From contig NC_134456.1 of assembly GCF_047948215.1 (NCBI RefSeq), positions 66,676,029-66,740,028 of the forward strand: a DNA stretch of 64,000 nucleotides. Reading direction: 5' to 3'. The notes beneath the pieces were generated by a model. It saw nothing but the letters and a program-made list of their open reading frames with translations, searched no databases and had not been told where the DNA came from. Made by a program: the position numbers and the translations under genes. Shown piece by piece: positions 25,190 through 36,450 of the stretch. This stretch comes from Lycorma delicatula (taxonomy: Eukaryota > Arthropoda > Insecta > Hemiptera > Fulgoridae). Numbering within the stretch: the first letter of the stretch is position 1; each line of letters starts with the position of its first letter.

Positions 25190-26780
25190 TAACCATCCTG
25201 TGGGAGTTTGGGATCAAAAGGACAACCGGCCTTAAAAATCCACCAGATCGTTCTAGTCTATGATCATTAAAAAATATAAATTATAAGTCAAACTCTAGTT
25301 GTATGAAATTGAAAAATATTGGCTTACTGGCATTACTCCAGTTGACCATTCCATTTGGTCGCCCTAAAGCACAGGACCAAACGTCTGTGCAACAAAGAGC
25401 TACTGTGCCTTTAACAGTTTATGCGACCAGTCTCCTAACTAGCTCCTAGAGCTAACCTAATAGCGTGAACGGTATAAGCATGATAACCACCACTCGCTTT
25501 TATCTCCAGCCATTCACTTGTCATATATTAAACTAAATTGGGTAGGCGCACCCCGTCTATACTATAACATATGACTGACATAAATATAAAATTTTCTTCA
25601 TCAGACAGAAAATTCGCTGCAATACCTAGGTCACTAAAAGCCAGCGGGTACCTGTCCATAATTTACAGTGCATGGTGCTATTGGCTGATGGGCAGCTATT
25701 TCTCGAAGACAGCCTCCTACAGCAGTTCGGTAAGAGTCTTTCTCTTAAAAACTACTGATGCCGGGTTGAACAACTCAACTGCATCAAGGAACTCCCATAC
25801 GGTCCGACAATGCGCCTCACACCACATTGACTCGCCGATTGTGAGTCCCCTTTGATCTCTACGTTCAAGGATGGTTTGAGTTCTGGCCCCCCCAAGAGCG
25901 GGGAAGTCGAACATCATATGCTCATTCGACTGGACCTCATCCCAGACACACAGCTCATCAGTTGCCAGGCGGAATCAGTGTAGATATTGTTTTAAATTCG
26001 CATGGTTGGTGAGCACCTAGGCTCCCGTTGCCCTTAAAAATGAACTAGAGGCGTACCATCCCCCCAAGTCTTGTATAGATTCATACAAGGACCTTCCCTT
26101 AGTCGTAGTATGTCATTCTTTCTGCCATGCTTCCATCGCAGGCTCTGAAGCCTCCTCCGCAGGTGGGAGATGGAAAACTGCTCGAAATTTAGTTCCGGTT
26201 CGATTGTGATCACCGTTCTGCTCCGGCTTAGGCCCTGCTCGAAACCGCATTCCAAACACGTCGGCTTCCCTACCTCTTCATAATTTCCACATGGCCGCCC
26301 GAACATTTCCCAACAAATCGATTGAGAGACCCTTTCCCAACACAGTGGTAACTTCATAGGAGATTGTTTTAAAAACACCAGTTCATACTATCAAGGGTCT
26401 GCGCTGGGCATTCATTAAGTTTAGAATAAGTGCTCTGTTCCTATCCAACCTATGCGCCTAAAAGGGCGCTGCGTAAGTGGTCATACTCTCGAATACTTCA
26501 GTACACCATGTACAGTTGACGGCCCTATAGCCCACAGTCTTTCTGAGCAATCCTACTAAGCTTATGCAAAATAAAGAGGGCGTCCGCCAGTCGCTACTTG
26601 TTTAATATGGTTGCTAAACAGCAATTTTTCATCATACACAACACCTAAATACTTATGAACCCTAACTCGGCTGATTACGCAGCCTTCATATTTAAATGAA
26701 AGTAAACGTCACGCGGGATTCTGCGATAAAGCTGTGTAGGAGTAGGAGGTCTGTTCGCCTCTTTCTGGTGACCAGACCGC
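25190..26780 (-). pseudogene. R1-like LINE ORF2, post-RT half and 3' region, minus strand
   Basis: On the minus strand, stop-interrupted frames read as the part of an R1-type ORF2 that follows the reverse transcriptase. KYLGVVYDEKLLFSNHIK lies near 26660-26605, NLMNAQRRPLIV and KTISYEVTTVLG near 26420-26330, HLRRRLQSLRWKHG near 26170-26125, and the Cys/His tail CVWDEVQSNEHMMFDFP near 25955-25900 followed by CRTVWEFLDAVELF near 25815-25775. The tail motif has lost two expected cysteines (W and F in their place). Frameshifts and stops are frequent, so it is inactive. 25190-25700 would be the 3' UTR; no poly(T) marks the end on the plus strand, so that limit is approximate. A piece of the same family lies at 45668-45833. 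Confidence 0.75.
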
Positions 26781-26940
26781 AGTCCATAATGAAACAAACT
26801 CAGGGGTATGAACTGAGATTAAGTTTACTAAGGGAACTAGGAGTAAATTTTGTTGCTGCGAACAAAGTTTTTCATGATATATTATTATTCATTTGCCTCG
26901 AATTATATGTGTCATTTACACACGAATTGGCACTATAAAA
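26781..26940. other. junction between two opposed LINE relics
   Basis: This short spacer separates the minus-strand and plus-strand R1-like relics. A+T content rises again here, and neither element's coding sequence can be followed into it. It may be old flanking DNA or decayed 5' sequence of either element. Confidence 0.4.
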
Positions 26941-29445
26941 TGTAGAACTAGGCTTGGGGTTCGTGTTTCCGCGAATTCTGTTAGCTAGTCCAAAGGGCAA
27001 CGATGTAGGACATTCAAAATTCCCGGATGAGGTCTTCAGCAAAGGCTTTTGCCTTTGCTGCCTTTCCTGGTATGCCCTTCCCTCTCGTTTTCCAGGCGCA
27101 GGTGCAATCGTCTGTTTACCCACTTTTTGAGGGTGATGACGATACGGAAGAGTCGGCTATCAGCTCTGTGGAACTCGACTTCACGATGGTAGAACTAACG
27201 CCGGACTTGCGACGGATTAACAGTAAGAAGAGCCCGAGGCCAGATTGGGTCCCCGAAACGTTGATAAAGCGATTCTGAGAGGCCCATCCACGACTTTTGT
27301 TGATCTATCTCAACACCTCATTGAGGGAATGCCAGATACCGGCGGTGTGGAAAAAAATGCATCTTACTACTTATCCCAAAGCCGCAGACACCAGGCCGGG
27401 AACCATCATACCGACCTCTCTGCATCCTTCCGTCGCTTAATAAACTGGCGAGAGAATGGTATTTGACAGGCTGTGGACTGAATTAATTGCGGCGGGTGGT
27501 CTCTCTCCGGCACAATTCGGGTTTGTTAGGGGACGTTCAACTGTGGACGCCCCCTATCAAACTATCCACTATAGAACGTCTGTATGGAACGTCTGTCTCC
27601 TATCCACTTAAGTGGATAGGAGACAGATGTTCCGGAACTAGTAGAACCAGACAAATACCTCTTCTAATACTGTTAGACATCAGAAATGCATTTGAAAGCA
27701 TCCCCTGGCATGTGATGGGGAATGAATGAACTACGCCGTCGTGGAATTAGTAAGAGCCTGAGAACCCTTCTTTACAGCTTTTTGAGGGATAAAAAACTAG
27801 TGGCCCATTCGGAAGAGGGAGAGATGGCCTGCTTCATGAAGACCGTTGTTCCTCAGGGTTCAGTTTTAAGCCCTCTATTATGGAATATCGTTTTCGATGG
27901 CATGTTACGGTTTGTCTTACCGCCGGAGGTAGCTATGCTAGAGTATGCTGACGACCTAGCGATTATGGTGGCAAGCAGCTCAGAATAGTAGGTAGAAACC
28001 CTGGCTACCTCGACTATACGGCGAGTGAGTAGATGGCTACAAGGGAAAGGCCTGGTACTGGCTCCGACCAAGACGAGGATGGTAGTGATAGCTGGGCGAA
28101 GGAGGTTACGAACCATTACGATTGATGTGGATGGTGTGCAAGTGAGAAAATCGCCATGTGCAAAATACTTAAGTGTGCGGTTCGAGAAATCGGGGCTGTT
28201 CGGTAAACCCTGCGAGAGATCTGCGATACGGCAGAACGGGTCACATGCAGTTTGGGTTGACTGATGAAGAATGCACGAGGCTCAACCCCATCCAAGGATA
28301 AACTACTAATGTTAGCAGCCAGGGCCATTATGCTATCTATACGCAGTGCCGGCATGGTTTGCAGTGTTGAATATAAAACGAAACGTGAAGAAGCAGGGGG
28401 AACTACAGCGCCGAACGGCCTTGAAGGTGATCTCAGGGTTTCGAACCATCTCCATGGAGGCGGCAAATGTAATCGCTGGTATGCCGCCATTATACCTCAG
28501 GTGTTGTTCTGGAAGCGAGTGTATGAAGAGATGACCAAGAACACAGCCAGTCAACTCCTACGTCAAGAATGGCAAGAAAGCTGGTCTGTTTCTTCGAAGG
28601 GTAAGTGGACACACGCATTAATACCAGATTTGAAAATGGCTCAAGCGTAAAACGGAGAGACTAATTACCCCGTGACCTAAATGCTATTAGGACACGGACA
28701 ATTTGGCGAGTGTCTCCACTGCTTTAACAAGTGACCAGATGGTGAATGATTTTACTGAGGGGAATGGAATTCCCTGGAACACATGTTTTTCCGATGTCCT
28801 AAGTGGTCGGATGTGCGAAGGGACTACTAACACTACTAGCACTGACGCTAGAGAATATAGTCGCCTATATGGTAACTGATCTCCAACGGTGGAGAGAAGT
28901 ATAGAAGGCCTAGTTATCCACATCATTGTGACAAACGCGGAAAATTGTAGGCTCTGGTCCGTAGAAGCGTTAGGGAATACCTGTCTGAGAATGTGAGGAG
29001 CGTCAATTCGAAGGGAATGACACGACGATCATAGATACCTGCAGTCTGGAATAGAAAGTGACGATCGCTCTGGTGCGAGGTAAGGATCCCAGTAACGGCA
29101 TAACCGGGCCGGGCTCTCTCTACGAAGGTCTAGATAAGAGGGAGCTACTACAGCGGCGTAAGTTAATAACCAAAAAAAAAAAAAAATGTAAAAAAAAGAC
29201 CCAAAAGATGGTCCCGGCTCCTGATAATGGTTCTTGGGAACAGTATAGTTGAGCTCAGTTCCTTCACTGGGGGTTTGAGGCAAAGGGTGAAGGAGAAAAG
29301 ATCCGGAACCGGCGGGCCAGCCTGTCATGCCTGACTTACAGCCGTTAGGCGGGAGGCCCGTTACAGTCGGAGGGACACTCCCTGGGATTTAGTATTAGTT
29401 GTTTGGATACGGATCCTTCCCAGGAGGCAGAAGGATAAAAAAAAA
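26941..29445 (+). pseudogene. R1-like LINE ORF2 with reverse transcriptase, plus strand
   Basis: A decayed R1-type LINE. INSKKSPRPDWVPETLIK (about 27217-27270) corresponds to the conserved start of the RT domain. LILLDIRNAFESIPW (27660-27708) holds RT motif A with its aspartate. VVPQGSVLSPLLWNIVFDG (27845-27902) and EYADDLAIMV (27941-27970; YADD at 27944-27955) are motifs B and C, so the catalytic aspartates survive. Next come WLQGKGLVLAPTKTRMVVIAG (28034-28096), TALKVISGFRTISMEAANV (28417-28473), KGKWTHALIPDL (28600-28635) and a Cys/His tail remnant ending FRCPKW (28786-28803). Frames change several times and stops intervene. 28900-29430 is the G+C-rich 3' UTR, with an internal A run at 29172-29186 and a terminal A run at 29436-29444. 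A 48-bp palindrome interrupts the RT at 27586-27633. Confidence 0.85.
27586..27633. repeat. 48-bp near-perfect palindrome inside the RT relic
   Basis: Two 24-bp arms (27586-27609 and 27610-27633) are reverse complements with a single G/T mismatch and no spacer. They begin ggaac and end gttcc around the centre ccactt/aagtgg. A related direct phrase (gaacgtctgta) stands just before it at 27573-27584. The sequence lies in the RT region, between the FGFVRG-like motif and motif A, where family proteins do not normally have an inverted duplication. A snap-back duplication is the likely origin. Confidence 0.85.
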
Positions 29446-31100
29446 GGTACAAGTTTTCGAAAGTAAATAAAGTAAGTAAATTAAGTTTTCTCAATAGATA
29501 AAAAAGAAAAAAGTCAATCGATACGTATTAGAGTAATAAACGTTAACGGAGAAATAGTGTTAAGTGACTATAGTTATCCATCATAATTAAATAATAGTCT
29601 TCAAAACTTGAACACATTTTGACAAATTTTGAAGTTGGTTTCAACTCCCTTGGTGATGATGAATAGATTTTATAATTTTGCTTAAGAAATTATTTGTAAT
29701 TTTAATGTCAAAATTGTATAAATTTTGTTTAAGATTAGTAGCCTCCTTAAAAAATAAATCATAAAAATTTCAATCAAGATACGATTTAGAAGTATAATTT
29801 TATTATTATTTTTTTATACAGTTATATGAAAATATGTACAATGGGAATGGTAGATAGACTATACATAACGCCCGTGCGAAGACTGGTACAACTCTAGGTA
29901 TTTACTGAATGTCAGAATGGAAATTCATATTCTTTACTTCTAATTTAGAATGTAAACAAACAAATAAATTAGTGTCATATAAAATTAGTTTTAGTATGAC
30001 ATATATTAATTAGTTCAGAATGCAAAACTGCTGTTGTTTATATCCTTATTATATACTTTCGTATAATTAGCTGTAAACCTGCAAAAAAAAAAACATTCGA
30101 ATAAACAATCTTATAGGCCTATCTCTCTCATAGGTCAAATATACTAGTCACAAAAGTAGTAAAGTTATTAGGTTATATGGTAAAAAAAAGTTTAAATCGT
30201 TTGAAGTTGTAAACAAAATTATCAAATGTCAATGACCTATGCACGCGATTTTCCCCAGTTTTATTTCTTGTCAAAAACAAAACACTCATTGAATATTCAG
30301 AAAATTTCTTCGCTACTGTTGTCTTATTAAAAAATAACACATTAAAAATTTTAATGATGTAGTTAGAAATTTATAAAACTAAATTAATGGATTCATCTAT
30401 TTATGCCACAATCAAAAAACGATACTAGTTTACAGCGGGAAACAACCGAATTTTAAATTCGTTAGCTCATATGATAATGTAATTGTATAAAATTATAATA
30501 ACTCTGAATTCTTTAATGTTTTATACGTATACTAAAATAATACCATAAATTCTATTAAAAAAATTTAATGCTTAAATTATTTTAAGTTATACAATTTATT
30601 TACAATGTATTAGTTGTAATTTTAATTCGTTGTACTTACCAAAACTAACACAAAAATTTTTAAATATATATTTAAAAGTAACTGTTTCTAACTACTTTAG
30701 ATATCCATACCTGGAAAACTGTTGATCCTAAAATTCCTAATAAGAGAAGAAATTACTTATCAAGCAATAAATAGAACATATTTTAGAATTTTGGTTTGAA
30801 TATCTTCAAGAGAGTTTATTCGAACTACTGTAAGTATAGTCAAAAAAGATTCATATTTTTTCCTTTTACTTTAGTTTTTGTAATGGAAATTATCAGTACG
30901 AAATGAACAAGATTAATACAAAGGGTTAAAAATGAATTAATGTATTTTATTGTAGAAGGGAAGACTATATATTCTAGAAATGGATGATAAAATATGATCA
31001 TTTTCGGTGTTTTTTACGTTAAAACACTTTTTTTTGGATTTCAGCTCTTGTATCTTCAAACATTTCGAAAAGATAAAACGCTGTTAGAACAGGTTATGTT
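29446..31100. other. A+T-rich non-coding stretch
   Basis: No gene or clear repeat recognised. Poly(A) runs occur (for example near 30081-30093). The 76-codon frame at 30994-31224 overlaps the start of repeat A and has no known domain. Confidence 0.65.
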
Positions 31101-31665
31101 TTTTTTAGGTAGATTTCATAAGAAAGCTACCTATTGCAATGGGTACCATGATTCGACTTCCGGAAAATTTCGATATATCATCGCGTTTCACATCCCTCAA
31201 ACCCCAAAACCACTGTCAGTTTGAAAATTTATGTATTCATTTACTTATATGTATAAATAGCGAAATATATTCCACTTGCATATATTTCACTTTCTTGTGG
31301 ACACAATAAGTGCCGTAATTTTGAGCCAATTCATTTCAAATTGATGTTTAAAATATAACGACCTAAAATCTCGGTCTAGTCCGTTAATGGCCAAAACTGG
31401 ACCAAGGAGGTGAAAATGCGGAGGCTTATTCGAAAAAAACAAAATATCGCTATAACTGTTTCACTAGGTAAAATATCGAATTCGTTTAAAGTTCCTACTA
31501 TTCTTTGGATGAGGGGCTAAAACTTATTTGAGTAAAGTTTTTTGATCGGTAGTCAAAAGTGTTTGTTAGTCCTCTAAACATTACCTAAAACTTTTGTCTG
31601 AAACAATTTTTTGATTTGACCAATCTTTACGGCAGGGATGATGAAAATTTTGCTGGAATTGTAAA
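31101..31665 (+). repeat. dispersed repeat A, copy 2
   Basis: This is the opposite-strand partner of 7951-8567, described there. This copy retains ttttttaggtagatttcata at its left and tgctggaattgtaaa at its right. Beyond the right limit the two copies stop matching, and repeat C begins within about 25 bp, so A and C may be modules of one larger element in this copy. Confidence 0.7.
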
Positions 31666-31689
31666 ATGGGGTGGTAATATTTGTTCATA

Positions 31690-32075
31690 CGTACGTTGTG
31701 TTGGCGTGTTTAGAGTTTAATAAATTTGGACTGGATAAACCTATTTTGCTGAGATTTTTTTACAGAGACCGTGTATAAGGGGCAACTTGGTAAAACTTTT
31801 GAAGCAGTATCCCCAGAGGGATCAAGTGTAACCCCACTTTGTATTAAAGTCAGTACATGCACGCATGAATACTTTTCTTGCTACCTTTAAAAAACTTTTG
31901 CCCCAAAATTCTTCCTTCTTAAAAAATCTAAAAAAGCTATCATTTTATTTATTCCATTTTCTTTAATCGATTTTTTTGTCTTCTTAGGCATAATAGTAGT
32001 GCAAATGACCACCAAAAAATACTTTGATGGCAATATTAGGGGTGGGGGAGCCAATTAAATATTAAAAGTATTGAC
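31690..32075 (+). repeat. dispersed repeat C, copy 1
   Basis: This aligns with 54015-54448 on the same strand. Shared anchors are gtgttggc followed by gactggataa.cc.attttg, the gggg/agagggat region, aaaaaaaatt.ccc.aaattccttc, a segment with atcga..aatctttt, tatcttcttaggcata and ggggagcc.at at the right end. The phrase ACTGGATAACCGATTTTGATGA in the other copy is a kind seen widely in arthropod transposons. No coding sequence or termini identified. Confidence 0.65.
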
Positions 32076-32680
32076 TTAGTTTTTTATAATATTTTTGGTT
32101 TAAATTTTAAAAGTTAAATAATAAATTTTTAACTTAAAATTTCATCATAATTTACATCCCTCTCATCATGTAACCCTCTCAGTTACATTTTTCTGTGAAG
32201 TTTTTAAAAATTACTTCCAGTTAACATAGTAAATGCAGAACAATCAAAAAACTTTCTTGGAAGGAGATTTTGACAGTGGGGAATTAGGAAAAATAAAAAG
32301 TTACCGATTTTTTTTGAATTTTTTAAAACGTATTTGGTTTATAAACATATAATGATAATTTTACAACAAAACTTCTTTATAAATTACCCCTAACCCAAAG
32401 AGTAGCGGGTCATGTACTATTATTATTTTTGTCATGTAGTATTAATCTTTCCACTGTATGTGAATAAATAACCAATGCCGGGAAAGTATTACAACTTAAT
32501 TTTTCTTCTTATAATTACGTACGAACAGATGAAGTTCGGCGCTGATTCTTAAAAAAAAAAAATTCATAAGTTGATATTATCGATTCTTTATTATATTCGA
32601 AAATACTTATGTATAAATTGAATGTTTAATATACTTGAAATTTTAAATGTTTATTATAATTGAATTATGAACTGGAACTG
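32076..32680. other. A+T-rich non-coding stretch
   Basis: Nothing recognisable. It may be diverged continuation of the repeat A/C block, but I cannot align it to another part of the window. A poly(A) run lies at 32550-32561. Confidence 0.5.
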
Positions 32681-32960
32681 TTGCTGAATGCGATTGTACA
32701 AGAATAATGCGATTGCCATTTGTAGGGGACTGGCTGTAACTGCGAATGGCTGGAACTGAACAAGAGTAACGATTGAAGATTGAACACAAGAAAGACGAAG
32801 TACTTACTTAAATAATGTTTCTGGAGCCGCTGCTTCGTCAGGAGCCGAGTGTATCAGAAAGGAGCCGGGTGTCGTGTAAAGAGCCGCTCAATCGTCAGCA
32901 GCCGAATGCATACGAAAGGAGCCGAATGTACTGTAAATATCCGAATGAATCCGACCGAAA
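32681..32960. repeat. nested minisatellite with GGAGCCG units
   Basis: Six consecutive units of 17-20 bp each begin with a GAGCCG or CAGCCG core: 32823-32840, 32841-32860, 32861-32880, 32881-32897, 32898-32917 and 32918-32937. They form two higher-order triplets, since units 1 and 4 are short and end TCGTCA, units 2 and 5 end GAAA, and units 3 and 6 end TGTAAA. A decayed continuation reads ccgaatgaatccgaccg. Upstream (32685-32760) are looser repeats of gcgattg and ctggaactg phrases. No frame through it is convincingly coding. It is an unusual G+C-rich tandem array in A+T-rich DNA. Confidence 0.8.
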
Positions 32961-33095
32961 CCGATGATATTTAAATTTAAAAATCCTATTAAATACATTA
33001 AAGCTCCAACATTTAATCGATAATAACAAAATATAAATATGTAAAGAATATTTAAAAATTAAAGAAACGTATATCTGAACAAGTTACAAAAAAGA

Positions 33096-33145
33096 TATAC
33101 ATGCACACAAACACACACACGCGCGCGCACACACACACATGCACA
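33096..33145. repeat. CA/CG microsatellite
   Basis: Alternating purine-pyrimidine tract of the form (CA)n(CG)n(CA)n, with cacacacacgcgcgcgcaca at its core. Such tracts are slippage-prone and can favour left-handed DNA. Confidence 0.9.
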
Positions 33146-34303
33146 TTTTTATTTCTATTTATAAGAAATATTATAAATGCCGCTATACCTCTATTTATTC
33201 CTTGTTATTTTTAATTCCATACTCATAAAACTAAAGAGCTGTAATAAAGATGCATAATAAAATACCACTCATAGAATCAAATCAAAAAGCATGTGCAATT
33301 GTTTAATAAAAATTTAATGCATAGTTACTGTAGTTCATTACTTAACACTGCAATTACAATTATCCTTTGTTTATGTCTAACAGTTAATTTTTATGATAAA
33401 GTAACAAACGTAATTCATATAATGTATAATATTTGCATTGTCTTTATATAAAATTAAAATAGAATATTAAATTAATATTTTCATAAAAAGTTATTCAAAA
33501 TTTTAACACTATGAGAACTAAATGATATTTACAGTACTTCAGAACTTAGAGATATAGTATTTTTCACATTTCCTTGGCTTTCATCTTAAATGTTGTTTTA
33601 CTGTAAAAAACTAAATCATTCTGTTGGCCTTTTTAAATACACAATATTAATTTCAGTTGAGTAACAAACTAAAATTTATTGATTACTATTCTTATAAGTT
33701 TGATTTTAAAAATGACATCAGTATTACCTGGAATTGTTGCTAATCATTCCAAGATGACAGCCTAAGGGAGCAGTGGATGAAAAAAGTGATGGTAAAGTGA
33801 CAATAGTTATACTTATTTAATAAATATATTTATAACAATAATATAAATTTAAGTATTCTTTAATATATATGTTGTTAATTTTAATTTAAAATAAATATTA
33901 GAAGATCATCAATTACTATATTTAATCTTTAAACAGCACTATAAGAAAATCAGCAGTTCAACCAACAGCTTATATACCTGAAAAAATCAAAGGTCAATTT
34001 AAAAAAAAAAAAATCTCTTAATTTTTGAGAAAAGTTACGAATTTAAATGTATAAAGCCGTAATTATGCGCCCTGGATTCATGAACCTCTATTTAAATAAT
34101 AACTTACTCACTGTACTGTACTTACCTAGCTTATGTTTGATACTTTTGTGTAATTGTATACTGATGGATAATAATTTTTTGTCTATTTCTGCATATCTGC
34201 TCAAGGGAAGTCTTGTTGGTGGAAATATTAACTTTCTGAAAGAGAAATTCTAAACATCTTATCTTGTAATAAAACATCATCATAAATTACCAAAATTATG
34301 ATG
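33146..34303. other. A+T-rich non-coding stretch
   Basis: No gene recognised. The 68-codon frame at 34047-34253 begins at a regular ATG, but its residues are hydrophobic and low in information, with no domain recognised. Confidence 0.6.
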
Positions 34304-34338
34304 AAGATTTATTCTAGTGGTACACTAGAATAAATCTT
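34304..34338. repeat. 16-bp stem-loop
   Basis: The arms aagatttattctagtg (34304-34319) and cactagaataaatctt (34323-34338) are perfect reverse complements separated by a 3-base loop (gta). There is no T run suggesting a polymerase III terminator. It may be a relic fold-back or microRNA-like hairpin; the stem is too short for a typical animal pre-miRNA. Confidence 0.75.
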
Positions 34339-34617
34339 TAGAATTTATTGTAGTGATTAAGAAATGTTAATGCTATAAAGCACAAAAGAATTGTTACAGT
34401 GGCATTTATTTACAGGAATCTTCTTATATCTGTTTAAAGTAGATTAAAATCACCTCCAGAATCTAGCAAATACTTGGATATCTTCACTTTGTTTAGAACA
34501 GGTACTTGCCTTAGAATAAACATCATTACTCAAAGAGAACGTCTTTTAGACTGAAGCATCTTATCTTCAGCTGCTTTACATAGTTAACAGCCATTATGAA
34601 AGTCTAGGACAGATAGT

Positions 34618-34759
34618 AAAAAGTAGCATCTCGGCCTTTCATCCAGAGGTCCCAGGTTTGAAACCCGGTTAGACATGGCATTTTCATACACGCTACATTT
34701 CATTCATTCTTATCCTCTGAAGCAATGCCTAACAGTAGAATAGGGGTTAAAAAAAAGTA
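34618..34759 (+). mobile_element. tRNA-derived SINE family 2, 5'-truncated copy
   Basis: The plus strand reads gcatctcggcctttcatcc, then aggtcccaggtttgaaaccc (a B-box-like motif, ggtttgaaacc, at 34654-34664) and gttagacatggcattttca. The shared tail catcc/tatcctctgaagcaatgcc follows, ending in an A run at 34749-34756. Candidate 8-bp TSDs aaaaagta lie at 34618-34625 and 34752-34759, giving an insert of about 126 bp. The A box is missing, so the copy should be silent. It is the same family as 18259-18399 and 53727-53817. Confidence 0.75.
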
Positions 34760-34904
34760 ACAAATTAATAAACTTCTACGTTAGAAAATAATGAATTATA
34801 TGCATTGCTACTACTTAAGAGGTGATTCAGTTACTTAGAATATATTCTGTTAATGTGATATATAATCTAATAATGTGTTAAATAAAGATAGTACACCAAT
34901 TTAT
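34760..34904. other. short A+T-rich spacer
   Basis: Separates the SINE from the LINE relic that follows; nothing recognisable. Confidence 0.5.
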
Positions 34905-36450
34905 AATACGAAAGAAAAGGTCAATAGGTGGATGGAATTAATTGAATTATACGGAGGAATTGAATTAGAAACTGGTGTTATAGAGGGGGAAGAGAATGAA
35001 AAGGGAGGTACAGCAATGAGATCAGAATTTAACAGACCATAAAAAATTTGAATGGCAGAAAGGCTCCTGGGATAGATGGGCTACCCACAGAATTACTGCG
35101 CAGTCCAGTTGAGGAAGCAAACTTGTGTGTAATATTTATGAAAAAGGGGTAGTTCCGTCAGACTTCAAAAAGAGTGTTATTGTCATGATACCAAAGAAAG
35201 CAGGAGCAGATAAATGTGAAGAATACAGAACAATTAGCTTAACTACTCTTGCGTAAAAAATCTTAACTAGAATTCTGCACAGAAAAATAGAGAGGAGAGT
35301 GGAAGAATTGCTAGGAGAAATTTCACACCAATTTGGTTTCAGGAAAAGTGTAGATACAAGGGAAGCAATTTAAGCAATCAGATTAATAGTAGAAGAAAGA
35401 TTAAAGAAAAACAAACCAACATACATGACATTTATAGACTTAGAAAAGGCATTTGATAACTTAGACTGGAATAAAATGTTCAGCATTTTAAAAAATTTAG
35501 GTTTCAAGTACAAAGATAGAAGAACAGTTCTTCTACAAACTGTCTTCTATAAACTGCAACAGTAATAATCGAAGAACAAAAGAAGCCGTAATAAAAAAGA
35601 GAGTCTGACAAGGATGTTCCCTATTCCCGCTACTTTTTAATCTTTACATAGTACTAGCAGTTAATGATGTTAAAGAACAATTTAGATCTGGAATAATAGT
35701 GCAAGGTGAAAAGATAAAAATGCTATGATTTGCTGATGATATAGTAATTCTAGTTGAGAGTAAAAAAGATTTAGAGGAAACAATGAACGCATGGATGAAG
35801 TCCTAAAATGAAAGTAAATGATATGTATCAAAAATAAAATAAATGGACCACTGAATATAAAAATACGATAAGAAAAGACTGTGGAGGTAGAATTTTATTA
35901 TTTGGGAAGTAGAAATACTAAAGATCGACAAAGCAAGTGGAATATAAAATGCTGAATAGCACAGGTGAAATGAGCTTTCAGACAGAAATATAATTTGCTT
36001 ACATCAAAGATTAATTTAAATGTTAGGAAAACAGTGTAGCTTTAAATGGAAGTGAAACATGGACGATTGGAGTACCTGAGAAGAAATGATTAGAAGCTTT
36101 TGAAATGTGGTGCTATAGGAGAATGTTAAAAAATCAGATGGCTGGATAAAGTGACAACTGAAGAGGTATTGCAGTAAATTGATGAAGAATGAAGCATTTG
36201 AAAAAAATATAGTTAAAAGAAGAGACAGACTATAGGCCACATATTAAGCCATCCTGGAATAGTTGCTTTGATACTGGAAGGACAGGTAGGTGGAAAAAAT
36301 TATGCAGCCAGGCAATGTTTGGAATATGTAAAACAGATTGTCAGGGATGTAGGATGTAGAGAATATAACGAAATGAAACGACTGGCACTAGATAGGGAAT
36401 TTTAGAGAGCTGCATCAAACCAGTCAAATGACTGAGGACAAAAAAAATTC
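34905..36450 (+). pseudogene. LINE ORF2 relic, RT to C-terminus, plus strand
   Basis: A 5'-truncated LINE that can be followed, with many stops and shifts, from just upstream of the RT to its 3' tail. NGRKAPGIDGLPTELLRSP lies at about 35050-35107, TFIDLEKAFDNLDW-like text (motif A) at 35428-35470 and QGCSLFPLLFNLYIVLAV (motif B) at 35609-35665. FADDIVIL (motif C; FADD at 35729-35740) and DLEETMNAW follow. The thumb and C-terminus include YLGSRNTKD near 35900, LTSKINLNVRK near 35997-36030, GHILSHPGIVALILEG at 36235-36285, QIVRDVGCREYNEMKRLA at 36333-36386 and ASNQSND just before a short A run at 36442-36450. There is no RNase H. It differs clearly from the R1-like relics; I do not assign a clade with confidence. 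It is inactive. Confidence 0.85.

Noticed and set aside
26034..26378. 114-codon minus-strand frame as an independent gene
   Set aside because: It crosses the decayed R1-like ORF2; part of it (HLRRRLQSLRWKHG) belongs to the LINE and the rest is out-of-frame reading.
28116..28490. 124-codon minus-strand frame
   Set aside because: Antisense to the R1-like ORF2 relic, whose plus-strand reading has clear family motifs.
32823..32937. CRISPR array
   Set aside because: The units are contiguous 17-20 bp repeats without unique spacers, in eukaryotic-looking DNA.
36016..36240. 74-codon minus-strand frame
   Set aside because: Antisense shadow of the LINE ORF2 relic on the plus strand.
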